A stretch of DNA of 64,000 bases from CAMDPA01 sp963825625 (GCA_963825625.1 CAWGUF010000029.1:124001-188000); one strand, 5' to 3'. Positions 10,200 to 20,017 are shown, counted from the first letter of the stretch. The notes: a model not told the origin generated them from the letters alone. Translations and numbers: made by a program.

Positions 10200-10426
10200 A
10201 GCGGCCAACTCCCTGGGCAGCGGCTTCGGAAGGGCTGCGACCCCTTGTAACCAGAGCAGCCGTGGATGCCTATCCATCGCGACATTGTCTTGTTTCTCCA
10301 GGCAGCGTATTGCAACTGTCGAATTCCGGTCGACATGCAACCTGTCTTCGCATGCCCGCTGTCGGCAGCCGTAAATCGGTTGGCCCGGGAACGACGCTTC
10401 AAACGACGGCGCCAAGGAGTCGCGCA

Positions 10427-11143
10427 ATGACGGATCAGTTGCTGAAGCTCCAGGCCGCCCAGCGCGCATTGGATTTTGTCGAGGACGGCATGAAGCTTGG
10501 CCTCGGCACGGGCTCGACGGCCGCGGCGTTCATCGAGTTGCTCGGCGCCCGGGTCGCAAGTGGGCTGGCTGTCATCTGCGTACCCACGTCCGAGGACACC
10601 AGGGCGCATGCCGGCCGGCTGGGTATCCCATTAACCACGCTCGACGACCACCCGCGCTTGGATCTGACCATCGACGGCGCCGACGAGATCGACGATGAGC
10701 TTCGCCTCATCAAGGGCGGCGGTGGCGCATTGCTGCGCGAGAAGATCGTCGCCTCTGCCTCCTCCCGCATGCTGGTGATAGCGGACCGGTCGAAGCAGGT
10801 CACGACCCTCGGGCGTTTTCCGCTGCCGGTGGAGGTCGTCAGATTTGGCATGGCCTCGACCATCATGCATATCACGGCTCAGGCTGAGGACGTCGGCTGC
10901 ATCGGTGAGATCCGCCTGCGCACGCTGAGCAACGGCAATCCCTACCTGACCGATACGGGAAATGTGATCCTCGATTGCGCTTTCGGCAGGATCGACGAGC
11001 CCGAGCTTCTCGCCGATGCGCTGGAGGTAATTCCCGGCGTCGTCGAGCACGGATTGTTTCTCGGGCTGGCGGATGCTGCTGTCGTTGCAGGTCCCGATGG
11101 GATCGAACTGCTGGCGGCTGTCGACGATGATGACGATGACTGA
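10427..11143 (+). CDS. rpiA: Ribose-5-phosphate isomerase A
   Basis: RpiA interconverts ribose-5-phosphate and ribulose-5-phosphate in the pentose phosphate pathway. The 238-residue protein shows the three signature blocks: GLGTGSTAAAFIELLG, the active-site IDGADEID, and LIKGGGGALLREKIVA. The ATG at 10427 is preceded by AAGGAG at the right distance and fits the family N-terminus. The C-terminus ends in an unusual run of aspartates (AAVDDDDDD) beyond the normal family end. Confidence 0.95.
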   Translation: MTDQLLKLQAAQRALDFVEDGMKLGLGTGSTAAAFIELLGARVASGLAVICVPTSEDTRAHAGRLGIPLTTLDDHPRLDLTIDGADEIDDELRLIKGGGGALLREKIVASASSRMLVIADRSKQVTTLGRFPLPVEVVRFGMASTIMHITAQAEDVGCIGEIRLRTLSNGNPYLTDTGNVILDCAFGRIDEPELLADALEVIPGVVEHGLFLGLADAAVVAGPDGIELLAAVDDDDDD

Positions 11144-11265
11144 GTGCGCCGGCGTCGCCGCAGCAGGCAGGATCGCGCGCGCCCAGCAATCAGTCCGCGG
11201 ACCCTTTTGTTACCGAAGTTCGCACAATAGGGCGCAGAAACAACACAGCGAGCTTCGGAAACGGG

Positions 11266-12696
11266 ATGATCGTGGCAGCGCAGAACCGGACGTTTGACTA
11301 CGACCTTTTTGTAATCGGAGCCGGCTCGGGCGGTGTCCGGGCGGCGCGGATCGCCGCCGGTCATGGCGCTCGCGTCGGCATCGCGGAGGAGTTTCGCGTC
11401 GGCGGGACGTGCGTCATCCGCGGCTGCGTCCCCAAGAAGCTGCTGGTTTATGCCAGCCGGTTCGCCGACGAGTTCGAGGACGCTAGCGGATTCGGCTGGA
11501 GCGTTGCTGATCGGTCATTCGACTGGCCGTCGCTGATTGCAGCCAAGGACAAGGAGATTGCGCGGCTGGAGGCGGCCTACCGCAGCAATCTGCAGCGTGC
11601 CGGCGTTGAGCTGTTCGAAACCCGGGCAACGCTGGCAGGTCACAATGCTGTAATATTGGAGCGAGACGGCAGGCAGATCACCGCCGCCCGGATCTTGATC
11701 GCCACAGGCGGTTGGCCGCAGCTGATCGACGGAGTGCCCGGCATCGAGCATGCCATCACGTCGAACGAGGCCTTCCATCTGGAGCAGATGCTCAGGCGGG
11801 TCGTTATCAACGGCGGCGGCTATATCGCGGTCGAGTTCGCCGGCATCTTTCACGGCCTCGGCGCCGACACGACAATCGTCTATCGGCGCGACAAAATCCT
11901 GCGTGGCTTCGACGAGGACTTGCGCGATGGGCTCACGGAGGAGCTGACCGCGCGCGGCATCAATATCCTGACCAATACGGAGTTCGCCCGCATAGAGAAA
12001 ACCGGATCCGGCCTGTGCGTGCACATGCAGGACGGCAGTGCGATGGAGACCGACGCCGTCATGCTGGCGACAGGCCGCACGCCGAATGTCGCTGGCCTCG
12101 GCCTGGAGACCGTCGGCGTCGAGCTCGGCGGCAACGGCGGCATCCGCGTCAACCCACAGGGCGAGACGTCCGTGCCTGGCATCTATGCGGTTGGTGACGT
12201 CACCAACCGGGTTCAGCTCACGCCGGTGGCCATCCGCGAAGGGCACGCCTTCGCCGATACGGTATTCGGCGGCCAGCCGTGGTCTACGGACTATGATATG
12301 ATCCCGACCGCGGTGTTCTCAACGCCCGAGATCGGCACGGTCGGTTTGACTGAGGCGGAGGCCCGCGATCCGGGTCTCGTAGAGCGCACCTGCCCCAGCC
12401 TGGCAGGCCTGGGCGGCGAGATCGACCTTTACAAGGCGCGGTTCCGGCCGATGAAGGGCACGCTGTCCGGCCGCTCCGAGCGCATGCTCATGAAACTCAT
12501 CGTCGACCGCCGAACCGATCGCGTTCTCGGCTGCCATATCCTTGGGCCGGATGCCGGTGAAATCGTGCAGGTCGCGGCAATCGCCATGCGCATGGGCGCG
12601 ACCAAATCGGATTTCGATCGCACGATGGCCCTGCATCCCTCGGCTGCGGAGGAGCTTGTCACCATGCGCACGAAATGGACGCCGCCGACCGGCTGA
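11266..12696 (+). CDS. gor: Glutathione-disulfide reductase (NADPH)
   Basis: This flavoenzyme regenerates reduced glutathione with NADPH. The 476-residue protein has an FAD motif VIGAGSGGVRAARIAA, the redox-active disulfide in GGTCVIRGCVPKK (C49 and C54), a central NADPH-binding fold (INGGGYIAVEFAGIFHGLGA), the second FAD block IYAVGDVTNR, and the C-terminal interface histidine in ALHPSAAEE. It follows rpiA after about 120 bases, an arrangement often seen in Hyphomicrobiales, with or without an extra gene between them. Confidence 0.95.
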   Translation: MIVAAQNRTFDYDLFVIGAGSGGVRAARIAAGHGARVGIAEEFRVGGTCVIRGCVPKKLLVYASRFADEFEDASGFGWSVADRSFDWPSLIAAKDKEIARLEAAYRSNLQRAGVELFETRATLAGHNAVILERDGRQITAARILIATGGWPQLIDGVPGIEHAITSNEAFHLEQMLRRVVINGGGYIAVEFAGIFHGLGADTTIVYRRDKILRGFDEDLRDGLTEELTARGINILTNTEFARIEKTGSGLCVHMQDGSAMETDAVMLATGRTPNVAGLGLETVGVELGGNGGIRVNPQGETSVPGIYAVGDVTNRVQLTPVAIREGHAFADTVFGGQPWSTDYDMIPTAVFSTPEIGTVGLTEAEARDPGLVERTCPSLAGLGGEIDLYKARFRPMKGTLSGRSERMLMKLIVDRRTDRVLGCHILGPDAGEIVQVAAIAMRMGATKSDFDRTMALHPSAAEELVTMRTKWTPPTG

Positions 12697-12870
12697 ACCG
12701 GGATCGCGATCAACCGGCCATCAGCGGCAGAACGGCAACGGTTCCACAGACGGCTGCGTGGACCAAACGTATGCGTCTTGGCATCCGCACGCGAAGCTGA
12801 TAGCCCGTCTGTGGACAAAAGATTCGGCATCGGCAAGTGATCGTCGGTGCCACAGACCGGAGGTCGAACT

Positions 12871-13602
12871 ATGGCACTACGCCACGTGGTTCGCGCCCTG
12901 GCTGGCATCATGTTTCTCGTAACCACCGGGACAGCGCAAAGTGCATTCGCACAAAACTGGGATGGCGCAGGCCTTTTAAGGTTCGGCACATTCATCCAAG
13001 GCTCGTTCGTAGATGGAACGGTCAGGGAAACCCCGACCGCAGGCAGCGTCATTCAGCAATCCATATCGCCGAGCGCATTTGGCGTAGGTTTGACCTTCGG
13101 CTACGACTTGCGAATGGGTAACGTTATCCTGGGTGCGGAGATCGACGCCTCGTTCGATCACGGATCCGATAAGACCAACACCCGCGGTCATGAGTTTGGC
13201 GTCGACTATTTCGCCACCGCCCGCGCCAGATTGGGCTACCAGGTCAGCAGCGACATGCTCATCTATGCAACGGCCGGCTTGGCCTTGCTGGGATCTGAGT
13301 ACAAATTTGGCAACGCGCCAGGCGCAGTCAACGTGAACACTGCCAGCAACAAGAAGCATGCCACGCTCGAAGGTGTCGTATTCGGCGGCGGCATTGAATA
13401 CGATGCTCAGTGGGCGATCTGGTTTGTCGAATACCTTCATACTGATTACGACGCCTGGACCTTCGCCGGATTCAATGGCAGCGACCTGAAGTACGATGCC
13501 AGCAGCGATGTCATCAGAGCCGGCCTGAAGTTCAAGATCGGTCACGATCATGCGCACGGCGGATACGGGCGCGGATACGGCGGCCACACGCCCATGAAAT
13601 GA
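12871..13602 (+). CDS. Outer-membrane beta-barrel protein (Omp25-like)
   Basis: The 243-residue protein begins with a signal peptide (cleavage likely after SAFA-QN). It then shows alternating strands rich in glycine and aromatic residues, e.g. FGVGLTFGYDL, ARLGYQVSSDMLIYATAGL, WFVEYLHTDY and VIRAGLKFKIG, as in the small eight-stranded porin-like barrels of this order. The last strand ends in KFKIG and is followed by an extra His/Gly-rich tail (HDHAHGGYGRGYGG) that could bind metal. AGGTCGAACT precedes the ATG at 12871. A GAAA-loop terminator follows. Confidence 0.8.
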   Translation: MALRHVVRALAGIMFLVTTGTAQSAFAQNWDGAGLLRFGTFIQGSFVDGTVRETPTAGSVIQQSISPSAFGVGLTFGYDLRMGNVILGAEIDASFDHGSDKTNTRGHEFGVDYFATARARLGYQVSSDMLIYATAGLALLGSEYKFGNAPGAVNVNTASNKKHATLEGVVFGGGIEYDAQWAIWFVEYLHTDYDAWTFAGFNGSDLKYDASSDVIRAGLKFKIGHDHAHGGYGRGYGGHTPMK

Positions 13603-13626
13603 AACGCGCCTGAAGCGCGGGACCGG

Positions 13627-13657
13627 GCGCCGGCGGGAGAAATCCCGTCGGCGCTTT
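13627..13657 (+). terminator. Rho-independent terminator after the barrel protein gene
   Basis: A 12-bp GC stem (GCGCCGGCGGGA with TCCCGTCGGCGC, one G-T pair) is closed by a GAAA tetraloop at 13639-13642 and followed by TTT. It lies 24 bases after the stop. Confidence 0.85.
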
Positions 13658-13823
13658 GCATGTATGCAGGTGCAAGTTCGGCGGTTCCCGCCTCCCGCCC
13701 TCCGGTTAATGAAGCCGCCATTTCAGCAACCCAACCGGTTGCACGCCGATGATCGGCGTTTTATGGCTGCCGGCGGAACGAGCGTCCCATTCCCTCTGGC
13801 AAAGTACGAGTATTGAGGTTTCG

Positions 13824-14579
13824 ATGCCCCGATTGCATGACAAGACGGCGTTGGTGACCGGGGCGGCCGCCGGCATTGGTCAATGCATTGCCCGGCTGTT
13901 TGCGGACGAAGGGGCCGTTGTCTATATCGCCGACCTCAACGAAGAGGGCGCCGCAGCCACCGCGGCTTCCATCACGGCGACCGGCGCCACGGCACACGCG
14001 ATTGTCGCCGATGTCTCCCGTGGCCAGGACGTCACCAGGATGTTTCGGGAGGTCGAGGCCGCCACCGGCAAGCTCGACATTCTCGTCAATAATGCTGGCC
14101 TCAACGTGCGTAGCGATTTTCGCCATCTGAGCGATGCCGACTGGGTGCGCATCCGCGAGGTCAACCTGGACGGAGTCGTACGAGTGGCCCGCGATGGTTT
14201 CGAGCTGCTGCGGCGATCGGGGCGCGGCTCGCTCATCAATATATCATCCATCATGGGCCAGCGCGGCCTGCGCCAGCTGGCCGGATATTCCGCCACGAAG
14301 GGCGCTGTGAGTGCACTTACCCGGGCGCTCGCGGTCGAGTATGCGCCGTTCTCGATCCGGGTCAACGCGATCGCGCCCGGCTTTATCGAGACCGCCCTTA
14401 CCGAACGGGTGCTACGCATGCCTGCCCTAAAGCAGGCACTTGTCGATCGTACGCTCATGAAGCGACTGGGCACCGGTGAGGAAGTTGCGCGTGCCGCACT
14501 CTTCTTCGCCAGCGATGAGGCCTCTTATGTCACCGGCGCCGAGCTGGCAGTGGACGGCGGGATGTCCGCGGGGCTATGA
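13824..14579 (+). CDS. Short-chain dehydrogenase/reductase, classical SDR
   Basis: This is an NAD(P)-dependent oxidoreductase of unknown substrate. The 251-residue protein has the cofactor motif TGAAAGIG, an aspartate after beta-2 (IADLNEE) that favours NAD, the NNAG motif, the active-site serine in INISSIMG, and the catalytic pair YSATK. It ends in GAELAVDGGMSAG, the usual C-terminal block. The ATG at 13824 is chosen because the fold begins within ten residues. Its stop lies about 47 bases before the YceI-family gene. Confidence 0.9.
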   Translation: MPRLHDKTALVTGAAAGIGQCIARLFADEGAVVYIADLNEEGAAATAASITATGATAHAIVADVSRGQDVTRMFREVEAATGKLDILVNNAGLNVRSDFRHLSDADWVRIREVNLDGVVRVARDGFELLRRSGRGSLINISSIMGQRGLRQLAGYSATKGAVSALTRALAVEYAPFSIRVNAIAPGFIETALTERVLRMPALKQALVDRTLMKRLGTGEEVARAALFFASDEASYVTGAELAVDGGMSAGL

Positions 14580-14625
14580 CACGCACCGGCTGAGGCGCAA
14601 TCCGCTTACGTTGGTTGGTTCGACC

Positions 14626-15297
14626 ATGCTGAAATTCGCGACGCAATCCGGCTCCTCGAGCCTATGGACGGTCCGAATGCGACGTCTTGGAATGCTCATC
14701 CTGTCGGTGGCTCTGCTCTCTGTGTGGCCTATTCGGGCATCGGCTGATGTCTGGGAGCTGGACTCATCCGTTTCTGTTGTGCGCTTCACGTACGACCACT
14801 TCGGCCTTTCCCGGCAATCCGGCCAGTTCCGCGACATCACGGGCACCCTCCAATTCTCCCCCACCGATCCCGAGCGCGGCGAAGTCGAAGTGACGGTCAA
14901 GGCAACGGCATTGACCACGGGCAGCGAGCCTCTCGACCGCTTGCTGAAATCGCCGGACTTCTTCGACGTCGGCCGCCAGCCCCTTATCACGTTCAAGAGC
15001 ACAGGTGTTTCCAAGACCGGCGAGCGCACGGGCGAATTACGCGGTGACCTGACGCTGCTCGGCGTGACGCAGCCGATCACCTTGACCGTCCGCTGGAACT
15101 ACACCGGAGAATACCCCCTGTCCTCGATCAACCCGGCCTACATCGGCAAGTGGGTGTCGGGTTTCTCTGCGAGCGGTGTCATACAGCGCTCGCAGTGGGG
15201 CATGCAGCGCGGCATCCCGTTGCTTTCCGACGACATCGAGCTTTCGATCGAGGTCGAATTCCTGAGGGTCGCGGAGCGCAGCGACAAGTTGCCCTGA
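14626..15297 (+). CDS. YceI family periplasmic protein
   Basis: YceI-family proteins form a lipocalin-like barrel that binds long isoprenoid-type lipids in the periplasm. The 223-residue product has a signal peptide (hydrophobic GMLILSVALLSVW, cleavage after ASA-DV) and the family pattern VWELDSSVSVVRFTYDHFG, then LTLLGVTQPITLTV and the closing strands. Two starts are possible, 14626 and 14677. The later one gives a shorter and more normal signal peptide, and no ribosome site clearly decides between them. Confidence 0.85.
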   Translation: MLKFATQSGSSSLWTVRMRRLGMLILSVALLSVWPIRASADVWELDSSVSVVRFTYDHFGLSRQSGQFRDITGTLQFSPTDPERGEVEVTVKATALTTGSEPLDRLLKSPDFFDVGRQPLITFKSTGVSKTGERTGELRGDLTLLGVTQPITLTVRWNYTGEYPLSSINPAYIGKWVSGFSASGVIQRSQWGMQRGIPLLSDDIELSIEVEFLRVAERSDKLP

Positions 15298-15408
15298 ATT
15301 GCTCGATCTGCCATGCCTTTGCCGCCATCTATGGTCACAGAGTGATAAGGTTTCGTTGTCAGCGTTGCCGGCGCCACGCAGACTTTTCATCCGCCTGAGA
15401 GCCGACGT

Positions 15409-16596
15409 ATGAACCAGCAAGACTGGGACCGCATTTATGACGTGCTGGAGGACGAGCTCTCAGCGCCAGTCCGCCGCGACAGCGCCAGGTCCGATCCATT
15501 CAGTGTCTCTATCGCCCTCGACAGGACGAGGTTTGCGATTGAGCGAGATGACGCCCGGACGGCCATCGAGATTCTGCAGCGCCTGCAAGGCGAGTTGCAA
15601 ACGGCGCATGGTCCCAGCAACCGTGGCGGCACACGCTCCTCTGCTCTGCAGTGCCTGGAGGCTTTGGAAGATAAAGTACACACTGGTTTTCGCCTCGGCT
15701 CTGCACGCCAGCACCTTGACGGCGGCGTGGACGTGGTGGCGCCAGGCCGCGCTGCAAGCCGCAACGCCAAGGTCATCCGCTCCACCGCGTTCAGCGATAT
15801 TGCCGACGAGTATGTCAGGCTGTTCCAGACAGCGCGCATCCGGTCGGACAAACGCGACACGGTTGCCTGGTACGTCAACAAGATCGTAGCCAGCCGGGAT
15901 CTCTACGAGCGCATAGAGGACAGGACCGAGGTGCCCTGGTGGTTCACCGGACTGATACATGGCATGGAGTGCTCGTTCTCGACCCGCAAACACCTGCACA
16001 ACGGTGATCCGCTCGGCGCACGCACGACGCAAATTCCCGCTGGCCGGCCGGAGCACGGCGAGCCACCATTCAGCTTCTCCGAAAGTGCCGTCGATGCCCT
16101 CGCACACGAGGGATTTGCCGGCCAATCCGACTGGGGCCTTGCGATCACACTGTACCGGCTCGAGCGCTACAACGGCTTCGGTTACCGGCAACGCTTCGGT
16201 ACCGCGTCTCCGTATTTGTGGAGCTTCTGCAACCACTACGAATCCGGCAAATATGTGCGCGACGGCACATATGACCCAGAGGCCGTATCCGGCCAGTGCG
16301 GCGCCGTCGCGACCCTGCATGCCCTCATCGAGGCAGGCAATGTCACCTTGGCATCACCGCAACCAGAGCCATCCCAAAGCTCCGAAGTTGCGCCGCCAGT
16401 AGCGCCATCAGCGGGAGCAGATTTACCCGGCGGCACCGGTGGTTCGCCGCGCCTCGAAGACCACGTCGCACCGCCGCACGCCCCTGCCGATGTGCCACCT
16501 CCGACATCCGCAACGCTCGCCGCCGCCGGCCTCTCCCCCGCCGTCGCCACCGCGCTGGAGAGGTTGATCAAGCAAAGCCAGCAGCAGCGAACCTGA
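15409..16596 (+). CDS. Lysozyme-family (COG5526-like) protein with proline-rich tail
   Basis: The 395-residue protein has a central domain (about residues 160-310) with WWFTGLIHGMECSFSTRKH, the glutamate-containing start of the catalytic region, then LHNGDPL, ESAVDAL and YRLERYNGFGY. These match my memory of a phage-related lysozyme/peptidoglycan hydrolase family also found on chromosomes of cyanobacteria and alphaproteobacteria. The N-terminal 150 residues are helical and unassigned. The C-terminus is a roughly 80-residue Pro/Ala/Ser linker ending in a short helix. No signal peptide is evident. Enzymatic activity is inferred from family only. Confidence 0.7.
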   Translation: MNQQDWDRIYDVLEDELSAPVRRDSARSDPFSVSIALDRTRFAIERDDARTAIEILQRLQGELQTAHGPSNRGGTRSSALQCLEALEDKVHTGFRLGSARQHLDGGVDVVAPGRAASRNAKVIRSTAFSDIADEYVRLFQTARIRSDKRDTVAWYVNKIVASRDLYERIEDRTEVPWWFTGLIHGMECSFSTRKHLHNGDPLGARTTQIPAGRPEHGEPPFSFSESAVDALAHEGFAGQSDWGLAITLYRLERYNGFGYRQRFGTASPYLWSFCNHYESGKYVRDGTYDPEAVSGQCGAVATLHALIEAGNVTLASPQPEPSQSSEVAPPVAPSAGADLPGGTGGSPRLEDHVAPPHAPADVPPPTSATLAAAGLSPAVATALERLIKQSQQQRT

Positions 16597-16647
16597 CCCG
16601 CATGTGACAGCCGAATTGGCCACCTCACGCCCCGCCATCGAGACGCT

Positions 16648-17781
16648 TTAGTCCAGCAGCTGGGTTTCCTCGATGAGCCCGTATACAACCTCGCGCAGAG
16701 CCTCCGGCAGGTCTGCCCCAGCCTCCAGCGCCTGTTTGCACGTCGCAAGCTGCCTGTCAGCGCTGGTGCCTCGCGTCAGGATCGTGCGTGCATGCAGGAG
16801 TTCCCGAACGCACCCGAGCGCTTCGGCATCCTCCATGACCAGCGTCAGCAGTTCTTCCAGCAGGTCGGAAAAAGCAACGAGCTCGCCCTTGCCCAGATCG
16901 AACAGAGAACCATTGACCCCGTAGCGCTGGGCGCGCCAGCGGTTCTCCTCGAGCAGGAAGACGGGATAGTTGCGCCAACTGAGGTTCGCCCGCCGCAGCC
17001 GGTACAACATGCGGCTGATCGACAGCAACAACGCTGCGATGGATAACGCGTCGGCGGCAAGCGTGCAGACGTCCGTGATCCGGCTCTCCAGCGTCGGGAA
17101 GCGGGCGGACGGCCGGATGTCCCACCAGATCTTGCTGGCATCCTCGATCACTTTGGCTCGCACCAGCACGTCGACCACGTGACTGTATTCACCCCAACTC
17201 GACAATCTTCCCGGCAGCCCCGTGCGCGGCAGTTCCTGCACCACCGACAGCCGATAGCTCTTGAGCCCGGTATCCTCACCCTCCCAGAACGGGGACGATG
17301 TCGACAGCACCAGCAGATGCGGCAGGAAATACCGAAGCTGGTTCATCAGATCGATGCGAAGGTCGCGATCTTCGATCCCCACGTGCACATGCATGCCGCA
17401 GATCGACATCCGTCGTGCGACCGCACCGAGATCATGCGCAAGCTCGCGATAGCGCTGCTTGTCGGTATGGGTCAGGGCTGCGACTTTGCCGAATGGATGT
17501 GTCGAAGCCGCCACCGGCGCCAACCCGTACTCTGCCGCCACGCGACCGATCGTGGATCGCAGACGGTGGATCTCCTCGCGCGCCTCCGCGAGTGTCGTGC
17601 ACGGCCGCGTGCCGACCTCGATCTGGGAGCGCAGAAATTCCGGGCTGACCTGCCCGCCCAGCGCGTCCTCGCACGCTGACATCAGCTCTGGTGGGGCCGA
17701 CACCAGCTCGCCCGTGGTGCGGTCCACCAGATGGTACTCTTCTTCGATGCCGAATGTGAAAGCGGGCTCTTTTGGGGTCAT
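16648..17781 (-). CDS. Carboxylate-amine ligase, YbdK / GCS2 family
   Basis: These ATP-dependent ligases are related to glutamate-cysteine ligase; many have weak gamma-glutamyl-cysteine activity and an unknown natural substrate. The 377-residue protein starts with FTFGIEEEYHLVD, the family signature holding the metal-binding glutamates, and has CGMHVHVGIED and LESRITDVC later. Other in-frame starts at 17823 and 17835 would add a polar extension. I chose 17781 because the family normally begins just before the FGIEEE block. It converges with the lysozyme-family gene. Confidence 0.85.
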   Translation of the reverse strand: MTPKEPAFTFGIEEEYHLVDRTTGELVSAPPELMSACEDALGGQVSPEFLRSQIEVGTRPCTTLAEAREEIHRLRSTIGRVAAEYGLAPVAASTHPFGKVAALTHTDKQRYRELAHDLGAVARRMSICGMHVHVGIEDRDLRIDLMNQLRYFLPHLLVLSTSSPFWEGEDTGLKSYRLSVVQELPRTGLPGRLSSWGEYSHVVDVLVRAKVIEDASKIWWDIRPSARFPTLESRITDVCTLAADALSIAALLLSISRMLYRLRRANLSWRNYPVFLLEENRWRAQRYGVNGSLFDLGKGELVAFSDLLEELLTLVMEDAEALGCVRELLHARTILTRGTSADRQLATCKQALEAGADLPEALREVVYGLIEETQLLD

Positions 17782-17983
17782 CTCGTCGTTGTCCGCTGCG
17801 TGATCGTCGGCTGAATTTTGCATGGCAGGCGCCACGGCGGAAGTCGTCTGTCGTCACGCCCGCCAGTGGGGTGCGTGAGCAACTGCCAACACAATTCTAT
17901 CGGATTGGCGTGCGGAAATGCTTGCGGTGAGTAAGTCGTGCCGTGCGTGAATCGGCAGCAAGATAAGAGGAACCCGGACGACC

Positions 17984-18373
17984 ATGACCAAGCTTCAGCA
18001 CTACGTGGAGGAGATGCGAGCGCGCCTGACGGAGGTTTCAGAGACCGAGCGCACGCTGATCCGTGAACTGGACGATGCCCTGTGCCGGCTCGATCAGCGC
18101 CTGCTTGCAGACGTTCGTGACCTGACAACCGAGCACGAGGCGCGGCGCGTGGCCGTTCTGACCGAGCTCCAGTCGCTGGCATCGAGAATGGGCGCGTTCC
18201 CTGCATCGGACGAGCCGCTGACTGCGCTCGAGGATGCGAAGCCCGGCCATGTCAATGGCTATGCCGCGCTCGACGCCGAGCAGGAAGCCGTGGCGGGCGA
18301 CTGGCGCCAGGCGGTCAGCAAGATCGACGAGGATATCGAAAGCCTGTTCGGGCGTCGCGGCACACCCCACTAA
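17984..18373 (+). CDS. Unknown coiled-coil protein
   Basis: This 129-residue soluble protein is dominated by heptad-like helices (LQHYVEEMRARLTEVSETER, LIRELDDALCRLDQRLLADV). I know no function. AAGATAAGAGGAA lies upstream of the ATG and supports translation. It is divergent from the YbdK-type ligase gene across about 200 bases. Confidence 0.6.
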   Translation: MTKLQHYVEEMRARLTEVSETERTLIRELDDALCRLDQRLLADVRDLTTEHEARRVAVLTELQSLASRMGAFPASDEPLTALEDAKPGHVNGYAALDAEQEAVAGDWRQAVSKIDEDIESLFGRRGTPH

Positions 18374-18547
18374 CGAGCGCCGCCGAAGGCTCCACCTGCA
18401 TGCCTCAACGGGCGGCGAGGTTTGCGGTGGTGCAAAGCGGCAAGCATGTAAGAGATAACCATTGTCGTGCCCGTGTTGCCATAGCCGCGGCACAGTTGCT
18501 GCCGTAATGTCGGATTGGTCGCCGTTCTAGGCACGGGGAGTAGAACT

Positions 18548-18874
18548 ATGCTGCAGCAATCGACTGATACGATGACCCAGGTTTGGACCTATCTGTCCCA
18601 GCTGGATCGTGCACTCGTCATCATGCTCATCAACGGCCTGGTTGCCGGTTGGCTCGCCGGTCAGTTGCTGGGCGGCGGTGGCCTGATCCGCAACCTGGTT
18701 GTAGGCGTGATCGGCGCTTTCGTCGGCGGCGCCCTCGTCAAATACAACCTGCTTGCCCTGCCCGCCAGCGTGACCAGCATCACCGATGCGATACCCTACG
18801 GCACCCAGATCCTCATCTCAACGATCGGGGCGGCAATCGTCATCCTGGTTGCGCGGTTTCTCGGCCGCAGTTGA
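18548..18874 (+). CDS. Small membrane protein, GlsB/YeaQ/YmgE-like
   Basis: The 108-residue protein has three hydrophobic segments: the first (ALVIMLINGLVAGWLAGQLL) with the glycine-rich AGWLAGQLLGGGG motif, the second (NLVVGVIGAFVGGALV), and the third (ILISTIGAAIVILVARFLG). This resembles the YeaQ/GlsB family of small stress-associated inner-membrane proteins. The ATG at 18548 follows GGGGAGTAGAACT. Function in this organism is unknown. Confidence 0.75.
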   Translation: MLQQSTDTMTQVWTYLSQLDRALVIMLINGLVAGWLAGQLLGGGGLIRNLVVGVIGAFVGGALVKYNLLALPASVTSITDAIPYGTQILISTIGAAIVILVARFLGRS

Positions 18875-18987
18875 CGCCGCAGCGCCGCAGCTTTCGATCA
18901 ATTAGCCGCAACAGGGGCAGGACGCCAATTCACCCAGCGCCGGCAAAGCAGGGTGACGTTTCGCCTCGTCATGCCTAAATAGATACC

Positions 18988-19944
18988 ATGGTCACGCTCC
19001 TCGACAATAACCGCCCCCGCCACCCGGAGAAAGCCAACCGGGCCGATACGCCGGTGCTTCGCAAGCCGGAATGGATCCGGGTCAAGGCGCCGACGTCGCC
19101 GGAATACGCCCGGACACGCCAGATCGTGCGCGAGCACGGGCTGAAGACGGTCTGCGAGGAGGCTGGTTGCCCGAATATCGGCGAGTGCTGGCAGCAACGC
19201 CACGCCACCATGATGATCATGGGCGCCATCTGTACGCGCGCCTGTGCCTTCTGCAACGTCGCCACCGGCCTACCTGAGGCGCTCGATCCGCACGAGCCGG
19301 CCAACGTAGCTGAGGCCGTGGCCAAGCTGGGGCTCGCCCACGTCGTCATCACGTCTGTCGACCGCGATGACCTCGCAGATGGGGGGGCGCGCCATTTCGC
19401 CGATGTCATTAGAGCAATCCGCAACCGTCGACCCGAGACGACCATCGAGGTTCTGACCCCCGATTTCCTGCGCAAGGACGGCGCATTGGAAACCGTCGTC
19501 GAGGCGCGGCCGGATGTCTTCAACCACAACCTGGAAACCGTCCCTTCGCTCTATCTGCGCGTCCGTCCCGGTGCCCGGTATTTCCATTCGCTGCGGCTAT
19601 TGCAGCGGGTCAAGGAGCTTGACCGGACCATGTTCACCAAGTCCGGCATCATGGTGGGGTTGGGCGAGAGCCGCGAAGAGGTCTTGCAGGTGATGGACGA
19701 TATGCGTTCCGCCGGCGTCGATTTCCTGACTATCGGCCAGTATCTGCAACCCACGCGCAAGCATGCCGAAGTCAAGAGCTTCGTGCCGCCGGACGAATTC
19801 AAAGCCTATGAGAGGACCGCATTGGCCAAGGGCTTCCTGATCGTCTCCGCCAGCCCTTTGACGCGTTCGTCCTATCATGCGGATACCGATTTCAAGCGCC
19901 TCCAGGCGGCCCGCGCAAATTCGGGTGCCGTCGCAAAGACGTGA
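18988..19944 (+). CDS. lipA: Lipoyl synthase
   Basis: LipA is a radical-SAM enzyme that inserts two sulfurs into protein-bound octanoate to make lipoyl cofactor. The 318-residue protein carries both iron-sulfur clusters: the auxiliary set at C56, C61 and C67 (CEEAGCPNIGEC) and the radical-SAM set at C82, C86 and C89 (CTRACAFC). The C-terminal RSSYHAD supplies the serine ligand of the auxiliary cluster. The order lipA-ratA with pncC nearby is common in Hyphomicrobiales. Confidence 0.97.
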   Translation: MVTLLDNNRPRHPEKANRADTPVLRKPEWIRVKAPTSPEYARTRQIVREHGLKTVCEEAGCPNIGECWQQRHATMMIMGAICTRACAFCNVATGLPEALDPHEPANVAEAVAKLGLAHVVITSVDRDDLADGGARHFADVIRAIRNRRPETTIEVLTPDFLRKDGALETVVEARPDVFNHNLETVPSLYLRVRPGARYFHSLRLLQRVKELDRTMFTKSGIMVGLGESREEVLQVMDDMRSAGVDFLTIGQYLQPTRKHAEVKSFVPPDEFKAYERTALAKGFLIVSASPLTRSSYHADTDFKRLQAARANSGAVAKT

Positions 19945-20017
19945 TCTTTCGCCACGATGCCAAGCGACGGCGGATGCGCCATATTTGGCAAAAGGATCCG
20001 TCACGAGACACGCCCCG

